A stretch of DNA of 63,091 nucleotides from an uncultured Muriicola sp. (GTDB lineage Bacteria; Bacteroidota; Bacteroidia; Flavobacteriales; Flavobacteriaceae). Shown here piece by piece: positions 43,276 to 51,942 of the stretch. The notes under the pieces are model-generated. The model did not search any database, was not told the DNA's origin, and was given only the letters and a program-made list of their open reading frames with translations. How positions within the stretch are numbered: the first letter of the stretch is position 1; the number at the start of each line of letters is the position of its first letter. The translations under genes were made by a program, and so were the position numbers. The stretch is from contig NZ_CAMYKH010000003.1 of assembly GCF_947258935.1 (NCBI RefSeq), positions 1 to 63,091 on the forward strand. The letters run 5' to 3'.

Positions 43276-43330
43276 AACCCTCGTATGTCCAGGCGCAAAG
43301 TTTGATTCTTGAACCGGAAATACGAGGGTT
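43276..43330 (-). terminator. Long-loop hairpin between DUF1501 gene and metG
   Basis: AACCCTCGTAT (43276-43286) and ATACGAGGGTT (43320-43330) form a perfect 11-base stem around a 33-base loop. On the minus strand it is followed by a T/C-rich run (TTCTTTTTTCTTC), as expected for a terminator of the DUF1501/DUF1800 unit. The loop length is unusual for a plain terminator, so a regulatory role for metG is possible. Confidence 0.65.
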
Positions 43331-43352
43331 GCTATAGCAAAGTAGGGGCAGC

Positions 43353-45047
43353 TTATGCCACCATTACGGATTTAGACATTTTTTTATCCTGCACCTGGAT
43401 ACGGTAGATGTATTTTCCGGTGGACAAATGACTTGGCATTCGTTCACGGATGTTGATCTCTACAGACCCTTCAAACATCATTTCATTGTAAATGGTCCCC
43501 ACATTCTGACCCAGAATATTGTAGAGTTGAATATCTACATGTGCACTAAATGGCATTTCAAGATATATATGCGGTGTTTGTTGTGTTGGATAGAATGGTT
43601 TGTGAACAATAGCGTTCAACATTTCTTCACTAGGATCTTCAGCATTAGGATCCATGGGATTCGGTGGTATAAACGGCTCATCGCTATACGCAATATCCGG
43701 AAATTCAACACCACTACAATTAAATCCTAGATTCACAGGAGCGTACGGATGATCTAATAAGTGTTGTTCCACAAGAGGAATAGGTACACATAACCATTCT
43801 GCCAGGACAGTGGCATATAGATCCCTAAAGTCCATGGTGTATTCAAGATTTCCTCTTCCGTTCGGATTCTCCAATGAAGGATGATCTCCAACAAAGGCAC
43901 TTCCATTTAAGCCTGAGCCAAAGAAAAGGGTAGGAGCTGCTTTTCCGTGATCGGTACCATTAGAACCGTTCTCAAAGATCCTTCTACCAAATTCGGAGAA
44001 GGTCATACTCAATACCTTATCATCTTGTTGCGTAAAAGCAATATCCTCGTAAAAATTGTTGATGGCAATAGACAAGTTAGACATAAGTCGCTCGTGTGCC
44101 AAAGGCTGGTTTCCGTGTGTATCAAAACCTCCCATGGAGATCATATATACTTTGGTTCCCAGATTTCCTTTTATCAATCTAGCAAGCAGCGCTAATTGTC
44201 TGGCAAAGCCATTATCCTGGTATTGTACCTGGTTTTGACCTCTTTCATACGCTTCATGAATAAGTCCGGAGTATTCATAGGTAGTATTCGCTACCCCTCT
44301 CAGGAATCTTAACTGATCTCCATACATACAATCATTAAAGAGGGCAGGATCCAAACTGTATTGCACTCCGGTCTCGGCGATCTCTTCCAATTGATCAATG
44401 TTAGAAGTTACAAAGGCGTAATTGGTCTCTTCGCCCTGAAAAACTAAACTACCAAAGTTGCCTATCTGAATAGCAGCAGGTGACGCTGGTGGATTCACCA
44501 GATAATCTGGGTAAATATTTTCAAAATAACGTCCCATCCACCCGGTATTCAAACCTGAAAATCCTGTGGTGGTAAGATCTGTATTTGCATAGATGTCTGA
44601 TCCTGTAAAATGCGAAAGACTCTGATTTTCATATCCAACGCCATGGACGGCCTTAAACTGACCTTCGCCCCACATAGGTTCCAGGGCATTCATATAAGAA
44701 GGTACTCCAAATTCGTCTGTAAGCTTTAGCACCTTACTTTCGGGAATATAGATATTAGGCCTGGCATTGGCATACAGATCGTATTGCTCAATAGGGACCA
44801 CAGTACTTAATCCGTCGTTACCACCAGAAAGCCTGATAAGAATAAGGATGTTATCTGTATCTGCATTAGCAATGGCCGCTGTAAGGGGTGAAGGAGCTGA
44901 GGCGGTAAGCATATTGCTTCCCAGCATCATAGATCCGGATCCGGCAATACCGAGGGCTTGCAGGAATGAACGTCTACTCCAGAACTTGTGTTCCTCGTCG
45001 TGACCGTTTTGATTCTTTATATTAATAGGGATATGATTATTGCACAT
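43353..45047 (-). CDS. DUF1501 protein with Tat-type signal and T9SS sorting domain
   Basis: A 564-residue protein. Near residue 24 is a twin-arginine signal (W-S-R-R-S-F-L-Q-A-L-G-I-A-G). The DUF1501 body shows I-R-L-S-G-G-N-D-G-L-S near 71-81, a G-G-F-D-T-H-G motif, S-E-F-G-R-R and a later T-D-H-G. The C-terminus (L-Y-N-I-L-G-Q-N-V...G-K-Y-I-Y-R-I-Q-V) is a T9SS type A sorting domain. DUF1501 proteins have a sulfatase/alkaline-phosphatase-like fold and travel with DUF1800 partners. It lies 11 bp downstream of the DUF1800 gene, in one operon. The substrate is unknown. Confidence 0.88.
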   Translation of the reverse strand: MCNNHIPINIKNQNGHDEEHKFWSRRSFLQALGIAGSGSMMLGSNMLTASAPSPLTAAIANADTDNILILIRLSGGNDGLSTVVPIEQYDLYANARPNIYIPESKVLKLTDEFGVPSYMNALEPMWGEGQFKAVHGVGYENQSLSHFTGSDIYANTDLTTTGFSGLNTGWMGRYFENIYPDYLVNPPASPAAIQIGNFGSLVFQGEETNYAFVTSNIDQLEEIAETGVQYSLDPALFNDCMYGDQLRFLRGVANTTYEYSGLIHEAYERGQNQVQYQDNGFARQLALLARLIKGNLGTKVYMISMGGFDTHGNQPLAHERLMSNLSIAINNFYEDIAFTQQDDKVLSMTFSEFGRRIFENGSNGTDHGKAAPTLFFGSGLNGSAFVGDHPSLENPNGRGNLEYTMDFRDLYATVLAEWLCVPIPLVEQHLLDHPYAPVNLGFNCSGVEFPDIAYSDEPFIPPNPMDPNAEDPSEEMLNAIVHKPFYPTQQTPHIYLEMPFSAHVDIQLYNILGQNVGTIYNEMMFEGSVEINIRERMPSHLSTGKYIYRIQVQDKKMSKSVMVA

Positions 45048-45058
45048 AACTGTAGGTA

Positions 45059-46567
45059 TTATTTAAGTTGAAACTCAGGTTGTCTAGACAAATGCATTAG
45101 CAGAAGAAATACTTGCTGCGGAACTTCCGGACTAACCGAAAGCATCCAAAGGCCTAATCCACCAGGGATATAGTCCGATCCGTAATACTCTTCAGGGACA
45201 TCTTCGATCTTAAAGACCGACATGGCATTTTCGAAATCCTGAGCAGTAAGCAGTCCAATAGGTGTAAATTTATTTACCAGTGCCCGTACCACGGTCTCTG
45301 GATTACTGGTGTTACTATCTGCCATTCCTACTGCATCCATAGCCAGGGTTCTGAATTGTTCAGGATTCCCCTGGAAAAAGATCTCAAGAAATACTTCCAC
45401 GGTTAACCATCTACCAATAATAAAGTTGGTATTGATCCAGGTACGGTCTCGCTGCCATCCGGCAACGTCTACAGGATCGAACAATTCCTGACTGAGCATT
45501 CTCGTAGTATCTATGACATTGAGTATAGTATTATCATTATATGCAAAATTGGTTTCATTGATGAGGTTAAGATAAATATCGAACGGACTTTTAATGATAA
45601 CGCCAATGGCCTCATCATCAAAGAAATGCTGACTCTTAAACAATTGAGAAAGTACAGGTGCAATTTCAAAATTGTTGGCCACCATGGTGTTAGCCAATAG
45701 GGTAATAATGTTTTGCGCATTACCGGCATCGTCATCAGAATCCGGGTGAACAAAGAACTCATATAATTTTTGGCAAATAAATCTGGCGATTTCATTGGGA
45801 CGTTCCTGAAAAAGAATGTCTATAACATCGTCATAGTTCCAATTTCCGGTTTGTCCCAAAATGGTTTTTGGTCCGGCATCGAATCTGGTGGGATCAAAAG
45901 TAACCTGTTCACAGCCTAATTCGCCGCGTTCAACATAACCTGTTAAGGCTTTGGCCGTTTCAATAATATCTTGTTCTGTATACCCGTTCCCTTCTCCAAG
46001 AGAGAAAAGTTCATAAAGTTCCCGTGCGTAATTCTCGTTAGGGTTGTTACCGTTATTGTAAACACCATCCAAATAATAGAGCATGGCGGAGGTTAAACCA
46101 ATTTCACTCACAAAGGTCTTAAAGTTGCCAATAGCGTTTCTCTGCAGACAGTTGGTGTAGTAGTACAAGAAACTGTTACAGTCATACACATCTAGTTCGG
46201 TGACAAAATGATTGCTCCAAAAGAAACTCAACCTGTCTCTAAGATTATTGGTCAACAAGCCATTGGTATAGGCGACGGCCCATTCTTCCTGCTGAGCTCT
46301 TCTGATTTGGCGAGCCAGATCATCGTCTGCCGGATAATTGCTGTTATTCCAGTCTGCCCAGGCGGGAGCCGCAAGAGGAGGCATGGTTAAAGCTTCATTT
46401 ATTAGAGCGTCTACCAACGTTCCGGCATTTTGGCCTACGGCCGTATCAATAGTCTGTACTGAGGCACTAAACCCAAGTCTTCTGTACAAATGCGCGGCCC
46501 TGACTTTATCCAGGGGTGTTGTGTATAGCGCTAATGTAGAGGTGTTACAATTAACGAAGTATTCCAT
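45059..46567 (-). CDS. DUF1800 protein
   Basis: A 502-residue protein starting at ATG 46567 (a TTG two codons earlier is less likely). DUF1800 features are A-A-H-L-Y-R-R-L-G-F-S-A near 24-35, F-W-S-N-H-F-V-T, N-E-N-Y-A-R-E-L-Y-E-L-F-S-L-G near 178-192, the Y-T-E-Q-D-I-I-E-T-A-K-A-L-T-G helix and F-I-C-Q-K-L-Y-E-F-F-V near the centre. No signal peptide is visible, so how it is exported is unclear. It precedes the DUF1501 gene, with which it is probably co-translated. Function unknown. Confidence 0.85.
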   Translation of the reverse strand: MEYFVNCNTSTLALYTTPLDKVRAAHLYRRLGFSASVQTIDTAVGQNAGTLVDALINEALTMPPLAAPAWADWNNSNYPADDDLARQIRRAQQEEWAVAYTNGLLTNNLRDRLSFFWSNHFVTELDVYDCNSFLYYYTNCLQRNAIGNFKTFVSEIGLTSAMLYYLDGVYNNGNNPNENYARELYELFSLGEGNGYTEQDIIETAKALTGYVERGELGCEQVTFDPTRFDAGPKTILGQTGNWNYDDVIDILFQERPNEIARFICQKLYEFFVHPDSDDDAGNAQNIITLLANTMVANNFEIAPVLSQLFKSQHFFDDEAIGVIIKSPFDIYLNLINETNFAYNDNTILNVIDTTRMLSQELFDPVDVAGWQRDRTWINTNFIIGRWLTVEVFLEIFFQGNPEQFRTLAMDAVGMADSNTSNPETVVRALVNKFTPIGLLTAQDFENAMSVFKIEDVPEEYYGSDYIPGGLGLWMLSVSPEVPQQVFLLLMHLSRQPEFQLK

Positions 46568-46573
46568 AGTCAA

Positions 46574-46759
46574 TTATTAGGCTTTAAGAACGTTCATGTG
46601 CGTAGGGGCAAATTCTTAACGCTTAATCCATTCGCTTAGTATGGAAATCCAGAAATTTTCGATATCCGGAGACCTAATGTACAATCTATGAGCCAAAATA
46701 GGCGGTTACTGACCTCATTTTTCGATGAAATGCGCTAATTTGTTAATTTTTTGTGCACT
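46574..46759 (+). promoter_or_regulatory. Divergent spacer upstream of yraN
   Basis: The 186-bp gap between DUF1800 and yraN contains CTAATTTGTTAATTTTTTG (46734-46752), which includes TAATTTG, a near-match to the -7 element. No other structure is evident. Confidence 0.3.
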
Positions 46760-47119
46760 ATGGCATCACACAATGATTTTGGAAAAAAGGGGGAGGAACT
46801 GGCTGCGGAACTACTCTTAAAGAAGGGATATAAGGTCCTTAGGAGGAATTACAGATATTTAAAAGCGGAAATCGACATTATTGCCCAAAAAGGGAGTATT
46901 CTGGCAGTGGTGGAGGTAAAGTACAGGCGTTCTGATCACCTGCAACCCATCACTGCTTCCGTAAATCGAAAAAAAATAGGGCTGCTTATCATGGCTGCAG
47001 ATCACTATGTTCAGGAAAACGATCTGGATGTTGATGTACGCTTTGATATTATTACGATCCTGGGGCAACCCTCGGGATATAAAATAGAGCATCTTAAAGA
47101 AGCCTTCTCTCCGTATTAA
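46760..47119 (+). CDS. yraN: UPF0102 (YraN-like) nuclease-fold protein
   Basis: Start ATG at 46760 (the frame extends to TTG at 46751). The 119-residue protein has the YraN pattern of a PD-(D/E)xK fold: G-K-K-G-E-E-L-A-A-E-L-L-L near the start, A-E-I-D-I-I-A-Q-K (catalytic Asp), and A-V-V-E-V-K-Y-R (catalytic Glu-x-Lys). R-F-D-I-I-T-I follows. The biochemical role is not established, though the fold suggests a nuclease. It shares orientation with the ACT-like gene 45 bp downstream, which has its own promoter. Confidence 0.88.
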   Translation: MASHNDFGKKGEELAAELLLKKGYKVLRRNYRYLKAEIDIIAQKGSILAVVEVKYRRSDHLQPITASVNRKKIGLLIMAADHYVQENDLDVDVRFDIITILGQPSGYKIEHLKEAFSPY

Positions 47120-47122
47120 ATA

Positions 47123-47153
47123 TTGTTTTATTTATAACATATTGTTATTTTTG
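47123..47153 (+). promoter_or_regulatory. Promoter of ACT-like gene
   Basis: TTG (47123-47125), then 20 bases, then TATTTTTG (47146-47153), matching the TTG...TAnnTTTG pattern. Transcription would begin around 47158-47160, only a few bases ahead of the ATG at 47165. Confidence 0.6.
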
Positions 47154-47164
47154 AAAGAAAAAGA

Positions 47165-47824
47165 ATGAAGACCATTTCTTCCGTTGTGGAGCATTACATA
47201 AAGAAAAAGCCATTTTTACAAAGTGCATTAGCACAAGGAATCATAAATCTTACTTCTTTATCCCGACTCATAAAGCCCGAAATAGAACTTGAATTAGGGA
47301 AGGATGTCCGTAACGGAGCTATTGTTATGGCTTTAAAACGGCTTTCGGACGACCTGGAATTCCGTGCTACACACAGGATCATTAAAGTGTTAAAGAATAT
47401 TGGTGAAATTACGGTACGTTCCTCACTAACAGATTTTACATTCTTGGTCTCAGACACTATCCTTGAAAATCAAACACAACTTTTAAAGGAAGTCACAAAG
47501 AACAAGGAGGTCTTTTATACCTCTTCAAGAGGCGTCAATGAATTAAATATTGTGGTAAGTGATAGCCTTGACGATGTTGTAGAATCATTATTTAAGGGTG
47601 AGAAGTGCACCCAAAAAGCCTCTAACCTCTCTTCCATTACAGTAAAACTCCCTGCTGAGAATGTCTCCGTTCCCGGTATTTATTATTTTATTTTCCAACG
47701 CCTGGCGTGGGAAGGGATCGTACTATACGAGGTTATTTCCACAACAAATGAATTTACCATCATTGTCAATGATGAACAGGTAGATATTGCTTTTAAGACC
47801 ATCAAGGATCTTAAGACATTGTAA
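47165..47824 (+). CDS. ACT-domain protein, aspartate-kinase regulatory-domain-like
   Basis: A 219-residue protein. The first 90 residues are helical (S-S-V-V-E-H-Y-I-K-K-K-P-F-L, I-N-L-T-S-L-S-R-L-I-K-P-E-I). They are followed by two beta-alpha-beta-type ACT-like units (E-L-N-I-V-V-S-D near 126-133 and F-T-I-I-V-N-D-E near 199-206). It resembles the regulatory half of aspartate kinases without the catalytic domain; a true aspartate kinase is at 56745. Ligand not known. It is convergent with mfd. Confidence 0.7.
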   Translation: MKTISSVVEHYIKKKPFLQSALAQGIINLTSLSRLIKPEIELELGKDVRNGAIVMALKRLSDDLEFRATHRIIKVLKNIGEITVRSSLTDFTFLVSDTILENQTQLLKEVTKNKEVFYTSSRGVNELNIVVSDSLDDVVESLFKGEKCTQKASNLSSITVKLPAENVSVPGIYYFIFQRLAWEGIVLYEVISTTNEFTIIVNDEQVDIAFKTIKDLKTL

Positions 47825-47846
47825 AACACGCAATTAACTACTCACC

Positions 47847-50800
47847 TTAAGGAGTAGCCTGAGTTTTGGTTTGAAGTTGGCCAGCCAGAGGTTGGAGCAT
47901 TTCAAGTGCAGTAGAAGTAGAATAAATTTTTTCAAACACCAACAAGAGTCTCAGTCCGTTACGGGTTTGTTTTTCCTTGATCTTGCAGGAGGCTGGATGA
48001 GCTTGAACATACTGAAGGACCTTGGTAAAGGCCGTACTCTGATAGAAACTTGAATGTTGGTCGGCTACAAAGTATCCCAATAGTTTCCCTTTTTTCATCA
48101 CAACCTTTTCCAGACCAATACTACTGGCTGTCCATTTGATCCTTACCGAATTTAAAAGATCTTTCACGGTTTCGGGTAATGGGCCAAACCTATCCTTTAA
48201 ATGAGCCTGGTACTTTTGTAGGTCCTCTTCGTTCGTTATTCCGTTTAATTCGGTGTAGAGGTTTAGGCGTTCTGTTATATTATTGACATAGTTATCCGGG
48301 AACAATAGTTCAAAATCTGAATCGATCTGTGTCTCTTTCACATAGACCTTTTCTGAGCCATCCTCAGGTTCATAAAGATCTTTAAATTCATTCTCCTTTA
48401 ATTCCTCAATGGCTTCTGCCAGGATCTTCTGGTAGGTCTCAAAACCGATCTCATTAATAAATCCGCTTTGTTCTCCCCCAAGCAGATCTCCGGCACCTCT
48501 TATTTCAAGGTCTTTCATGGCTATATTAAAACCACTTCCTAATTCCGTGAATTGTTCCAGCGCCTGTATGCGCTTTCTGGCTTCTGTTGTCATTGAATCG
48601 AAGGGAGGGGTAATAAAATAACAAAACGCCTTTTTATTACTTCTGCCTACACGGCCCCTCATCTGATGGAGATCACTTAATCCAAAATTATTTGCATTAT
48701 TTATAAAGATGGTATTCGCATTGGGAACATCGAGCCCACTTTCAACAATAGTAGTAGAGACAAGAACATCAAAATCGCCATTCATAAAACCAAGCATAAG
48801 GTTCTCCAGTCTTTTTCCTTCCATCTGCCCGTGACCTATCCGTATTTTGGCATCGGGTACCAGGCGTTGTAAAAGTCCGGCCACCTCTTTAATATTCTGA
48901 ATACGATTATGGATAAAAAACACTTGCCCTCCACGTTGAATCTCATAAGAGATGGCATCTCTGATCGTGGCCTCATCCAAACGTATTACATTACTTTCTA
49001 TAGGATAACGGTTAGGGGGAGGGGTGGTAATGACTGAAAGGTCTCGCGCAGCCATAAGACTAAACTGTAGTGTTCTGGGAATGGGTGTGGCGGTAAGCGT
49101 TAGCACATCTACATTCTCCTTGATCGATTTTAATTTATCCTTTACAGCCACTCCAAATTTCTGTTCTTCATCCACAATAAGGAGACCGAGGTCCTTAAAG
49201 ACCACATTTTTGTTCACCAATTGATGGGTGCCAATAATGATGTCTACTTTCCCGGATTCCAGATTTGCGAGGGTCTCTTTTTTCTCTTTTGCTGTGCGAA
49301 ACCGATTCAGATAATCTACGCTCACCGGCATATCTGAAAGACGCTCCTTAAAGGTGCGATAATGCTGAAAAGCAAGAATGGTAGTAGGTACAAGTACGGC
49401 AACCTGTTTCCCATCATCCACCGCCTTAAAAGCTGCCCTGATGGCAACTTCTGTTTTACCAAACCCAACATCGCCACAGATTAGCCTGTCCATGGGCCTG
49501 TCTTTTTCCATGTCGCGCTTAATATCCTGGGTGGCCGTGATCTGGTCTGGTGTGTCCTCGTAAATAAAGGAAGCTTCCAATTCGTGTTGCAAGTAACTAT
49601 CTGGCGCATAGGCATGACCTTTATCTAACCGCCTTTTGGCATATACATTAATCAGATCGAATGCGATCTTCTTGACCCTCGACTTGGTTTTTTGTTTTAA
49701 TTTTTTCCATGCAGCAGAGCCCAGTTTGTATATTTTTGGTGCCACACCATCTTTCCCATTGTATTTGGAGATCTTATGCAGGGAATGTATGCTTACATAA
49801 AGGATGTCTCGTTCCCCATACATCAATTTAATGGCCTCCTGTTTTTTGCCTTCTACTTCTATTTTCTGCAGACCTCCAAACTTCCCTATTCCATGATCTA
49901 TATGGGTTACATAATCGCCCGTGGAGAGTTTATTCAATTCTTTCAGGGTAATGGCCTGCTTTTTAGCATACCCGTTCTTGATCTGAAACTTATGATAGCG
50001 TTCAAAGATCTGGTGATCTGTATAACAAGCTACCTTAATGTCATCATCGATAAAGCCATCGTGAATGGGCACCACTAGTGTTTGATAATGCACCGTCTTT
50101 CCTATCTCGTCAAAAATATCATGGAATCTTTTTGCCTGTTCTTCGGATGAGCAAAAGAGATAATTCTGGTATCCCTTAGCTTCATTATCATTCAGATTGG
50201 CTAAAAGGAGGTCGAATTTTTTATTGAAGATAGGCTGAGGTTTGGTATTGAAGGAGATCACCGCAGCTTCATTGGCGGTCGTCTTTCCTTGAAAGGTGAC
50301 CATGGCAAATTGTTCCAGTTCTGCTTCGAGCAGGGAGCTATTGATAAATAATTCCTTGGGCTTGGCGTGTTTTATGTCCGTACTAAGATCAGCAAAGGCC
50401 TCATTGGCTTTTTTGAAAAAGGATGTAATACGCTGGTGAAGTACGTCCGGGTCGTTTACAAATAGAACGGTGTTGGGATTGATATACTTCAGAAAGCTCA
50501 CCCTGGATTCTTTCATAAATTTATTCTCCACATTAGGGATGATGGTGATCTTTTTTACCTGCATTGTCGAAAGTTGAGTTTCTACATCAAAGGTCCGGAT
50601 GCTATCTATTTCATCCCCGAAAAATTCGATTCTATAGGGCTCATCATTGGAGAAGGAAAAGACATCTACTATCCCCCCACGAACCGCAAATTCACCTGGT
50701 TCTGTTACAAAATCTACTCTGTGAAACTGGTATTCGAACAATACTTCGTTTAGGAAATCTAAGGAGAGAATGTCTCCAATTTTGATCTTCTGGGTATTTT

Positions 50801-51218
50801 TATCCAACTCTTTCCTGGTCACCACCTTTTCGAACAGAGCATCGGGATACGTGACGATGACGGCTGGTTTTTTTCTGGAATTGATACGGTTCAGAACCTC
50901 AGCCCTGAGGAGTACATTGGCGTTGTCGGTTTCTTCAATCTGATAAGGTCTGCGGTAACTCGCCGGATAGAAAAGGACATCTTGCCCTCCTATCAGCTGT
51001 TCAAGATCGTTGAGGTAATACGCAGCTTCTTCCTTATCTCGCAGGATCCACAAAAAAGGGTGATCGGAACTTTTGAAAACTTCTGCCAACACAAAGGATT
51101 GTGCCGAACCTACAAGTCCTTTGAGATGTGTGATTTTTTGGGATTGGGATATAGCTCCCCCTAGTTTCCGCAGTTGGGGAGACTGTTTGTACAATGGTGG
51201 GATGGTGCTTTTTGTCAC
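47847..51218 (-). CDS. mfd: Transcription-repair coupling factor
   Basis: A 1123-residue Mfd in usual domain order: UvrB-like N-terminal module, an RNA polymerase interaction domain near 440-520 (G-D-Y-V-T-H-I-D-H-G-I-G-K-F), then superfamily 2 helicase motifs. These are G-D-V-G-F-G-K-T-E-V-A (Walker A), L-L-I-V-D-E-E-Q-K-F (DEEQ box), T-A-T-P-I-P-R-T-L, and M-R-G-R-V-G-R-S-N-K-K-A. The C-terminal TRCF domain follows. It removes stalled polymerase at lesions and recruits the UvrABC system. It lies between convergent ACT-like and pdeM genes. Confidence 0.96.
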   Translation of the reverse strand: MTKSTIPPLYKQSPQLRKLGGAISQSQKITHLKGLVGSAQSFVLAEVFKSSDHPFLWILRDKEEAAYYLNDLEQLIGGQDVLFYPASYRRPYQIEETDNANVLLRAEVLNRINSRKKPAVIVTYPDALFEKVVTRKELDKNTQKIKIGDILSLDFLNEVLFEYQFHRVDFVTEPGEFAVRGGIVDVFSFSNDEPYRIEFFGDEIDSIRTFDVETQLSTMQVKKITIIPNVENKFMKESRVSFLKYINPNTVLFVNDPDVLHQRITSFFKKANEAFADLSTDIKHAKPKELFINSSLLEAELEQFAMVTFQGKTTANEAAVISFNTKPQPIFNKKFDLLLANLNDNEAKGYQNYLFCSSEEQAKRFHDIFDEIGKTVHYQTLVVPIHDGFIDDDIKVACYTDHQIFERYHKFQIKNGYAKKQAITLKELNKLSTGDYVTHIDHGIGKFGGLQKIEVEGKKQEAIKLMYGERDILYVSIHSLHKISKYNGKDGVAPKIYKLGSAAWKKLKQKTKSRVKKIAFDLINVYAKRRLDKGHAYAPDSYLQHELEASFIYEDTPDQITATQDIKRDMEKDRPMDRLICGDVGFGKTEVAIRAAFKAVDDGKQVAVLVPTTILAFQHYRTFKERLSDMPVSVDYLNRFRTAKEKKETLANLESGKVDIIIGTHQLVNKNVVFKDLGLLIVDEEQKFGVAVKDKLKSIKENVDVLTLTATPIPRTLQFSLMAARDLSVITTPPPNRYPIESNVIRLDEATIRDAISYEIQRGGQVFFIHNRIQNIKEVAGLLQRLVPDAKIRIGHGQMEGKRLENLMLGFMNGDFDVLVSTTIVESGLDVPNANTIFINNANNFGLSDLHQMRGRVGRSNKKAFCYFITPPFDSMTTEARKRIQALEQFTELGSGFNIAMKDLEIRGAGDLLGGEQSGFINEIGFETYQKILAEAIEELKENEFKDLYEPEDGSEKVYVKETQIDSDFELLFPDNYVNNITERLNLYTELNGITNEEDLQKYQAHLKDRFGPLPETVKDLLNSVRIKWTASSIGLEKVVMKKGKLLGYFVADQHSSFYQSTAFTKVLQYVQAHPASCKIKEKQTRNGLRLLLVFEKIYSTSTALEMLQPLAGQLQTKTQATP

Positions 51219-51270
51219 CTGCTAATTTTGTGCAAAGATAAGGCGAGAACAGTGGTCTGGCAATGGCCGG

Positions 51271-51906
51271 TTAAATTTTTATGACCATGGCATCTGCAAT
51301 GGCATATACTTCGTCTGCCCCCTTCTTTTTTAGCACATGTGTTCCTGTGAAGGCACCAAATGCCGGCAGGATCATTTGATGTTTGTTCTTAAAGAAACAG
51401 GGCAGGCGTAAAGATTGTCTTCCCTTTCCACTTAATCTAATAGCGGGATGTATATGTCCGGAAAGGTTGAATAGGCCAGCTCTTTCTTCCGGATAATGAG
51501 TCAACAAAAAAGGTCCCCATATAAGCTCTGCTACCAGTGAGATACCTAAGTTCTCATATTTGACTGGGGAAATAATATCATGGTTCCCGGCTATCAGCAG
51601 AATTTTTGCAGGAGTTTTCAGGACCCAGGTTTCAAATAATTGCCACTCCTTGTTAAGGCTGGAATGAAAGAGATCGCCCAAAAAACAGATCGTTTTGGGT
51701 TTGTAAAGTGAGAGGGAGTCTTGTAAAACTTCGAAATTTTTTAGGATCACCTCTTGAGGGACGGCTGCTCCATATTTTCTGAAATGCGTCACTTTTCCTA
51801 AATGAACATCACTGATCAGCAAAACCTCTTCCTCTTCCCAGAATACTACTCCCGAGGGGTTCAATACCAGGTGTTGTTCGGCAATAAGGATACGCTGGGA
51901 GGTCAT
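51271..51906 (-). CDS. pdeM: PdeM-type metallophosphoesterase (ligase-associated DNA repair set)
   Basis: A 211-residue calcineurin-like phosphoesterase. Metal ligands in order: D-V-H-L-G-K (about 32-37), G-D-L-F-H-S (about 77-82), A-G-N-H-D (about 107-111) and G-H-I-H-P-A (about 150-155). Length and order match the PdeM family that is usually clustered with a DEXH helicase, an ATP-dependent ligase and an exonuclease. Here only the helicase partner adjoins it (36 bp upstream). Confidence 0.88.
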   Translation of the reverse strand: MTSQRILIAEQHLVLNPSGVVFWEEEEVLLISDVHLGKVTHFRKYGAAVPQEVILKNFEVLQDSLSLYKPKTICFLGDLFHSSLNKEWQLFETWVLKTPAKILLIAGNHDIISPVKYENLGISLVAELIWGPFLLTHYPEERAGLFNLSGHIHPAIRLSGKGRQSLRLPCFFKNKHQMILPAFGAFTGTHVLKKKGADEVYAIADAMVIKI

Positions 51907-51942
51907 AAGATCAAAGATAGTAAATGCCGATCTGTGAATACA

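Noticed and set aside
43207-43352. Riboswitch or T-box upstream of metG
   Set aside because: No T-box or SAM-riboswitch consensus is visible; a terminator hairpin explains the structure.
47165-47824. Truncated aspartate kinase
   Set aside because: It has its own promoter, a full-length start and no trace of a kinase domain upstream, so it is a separate ACT-like protein.
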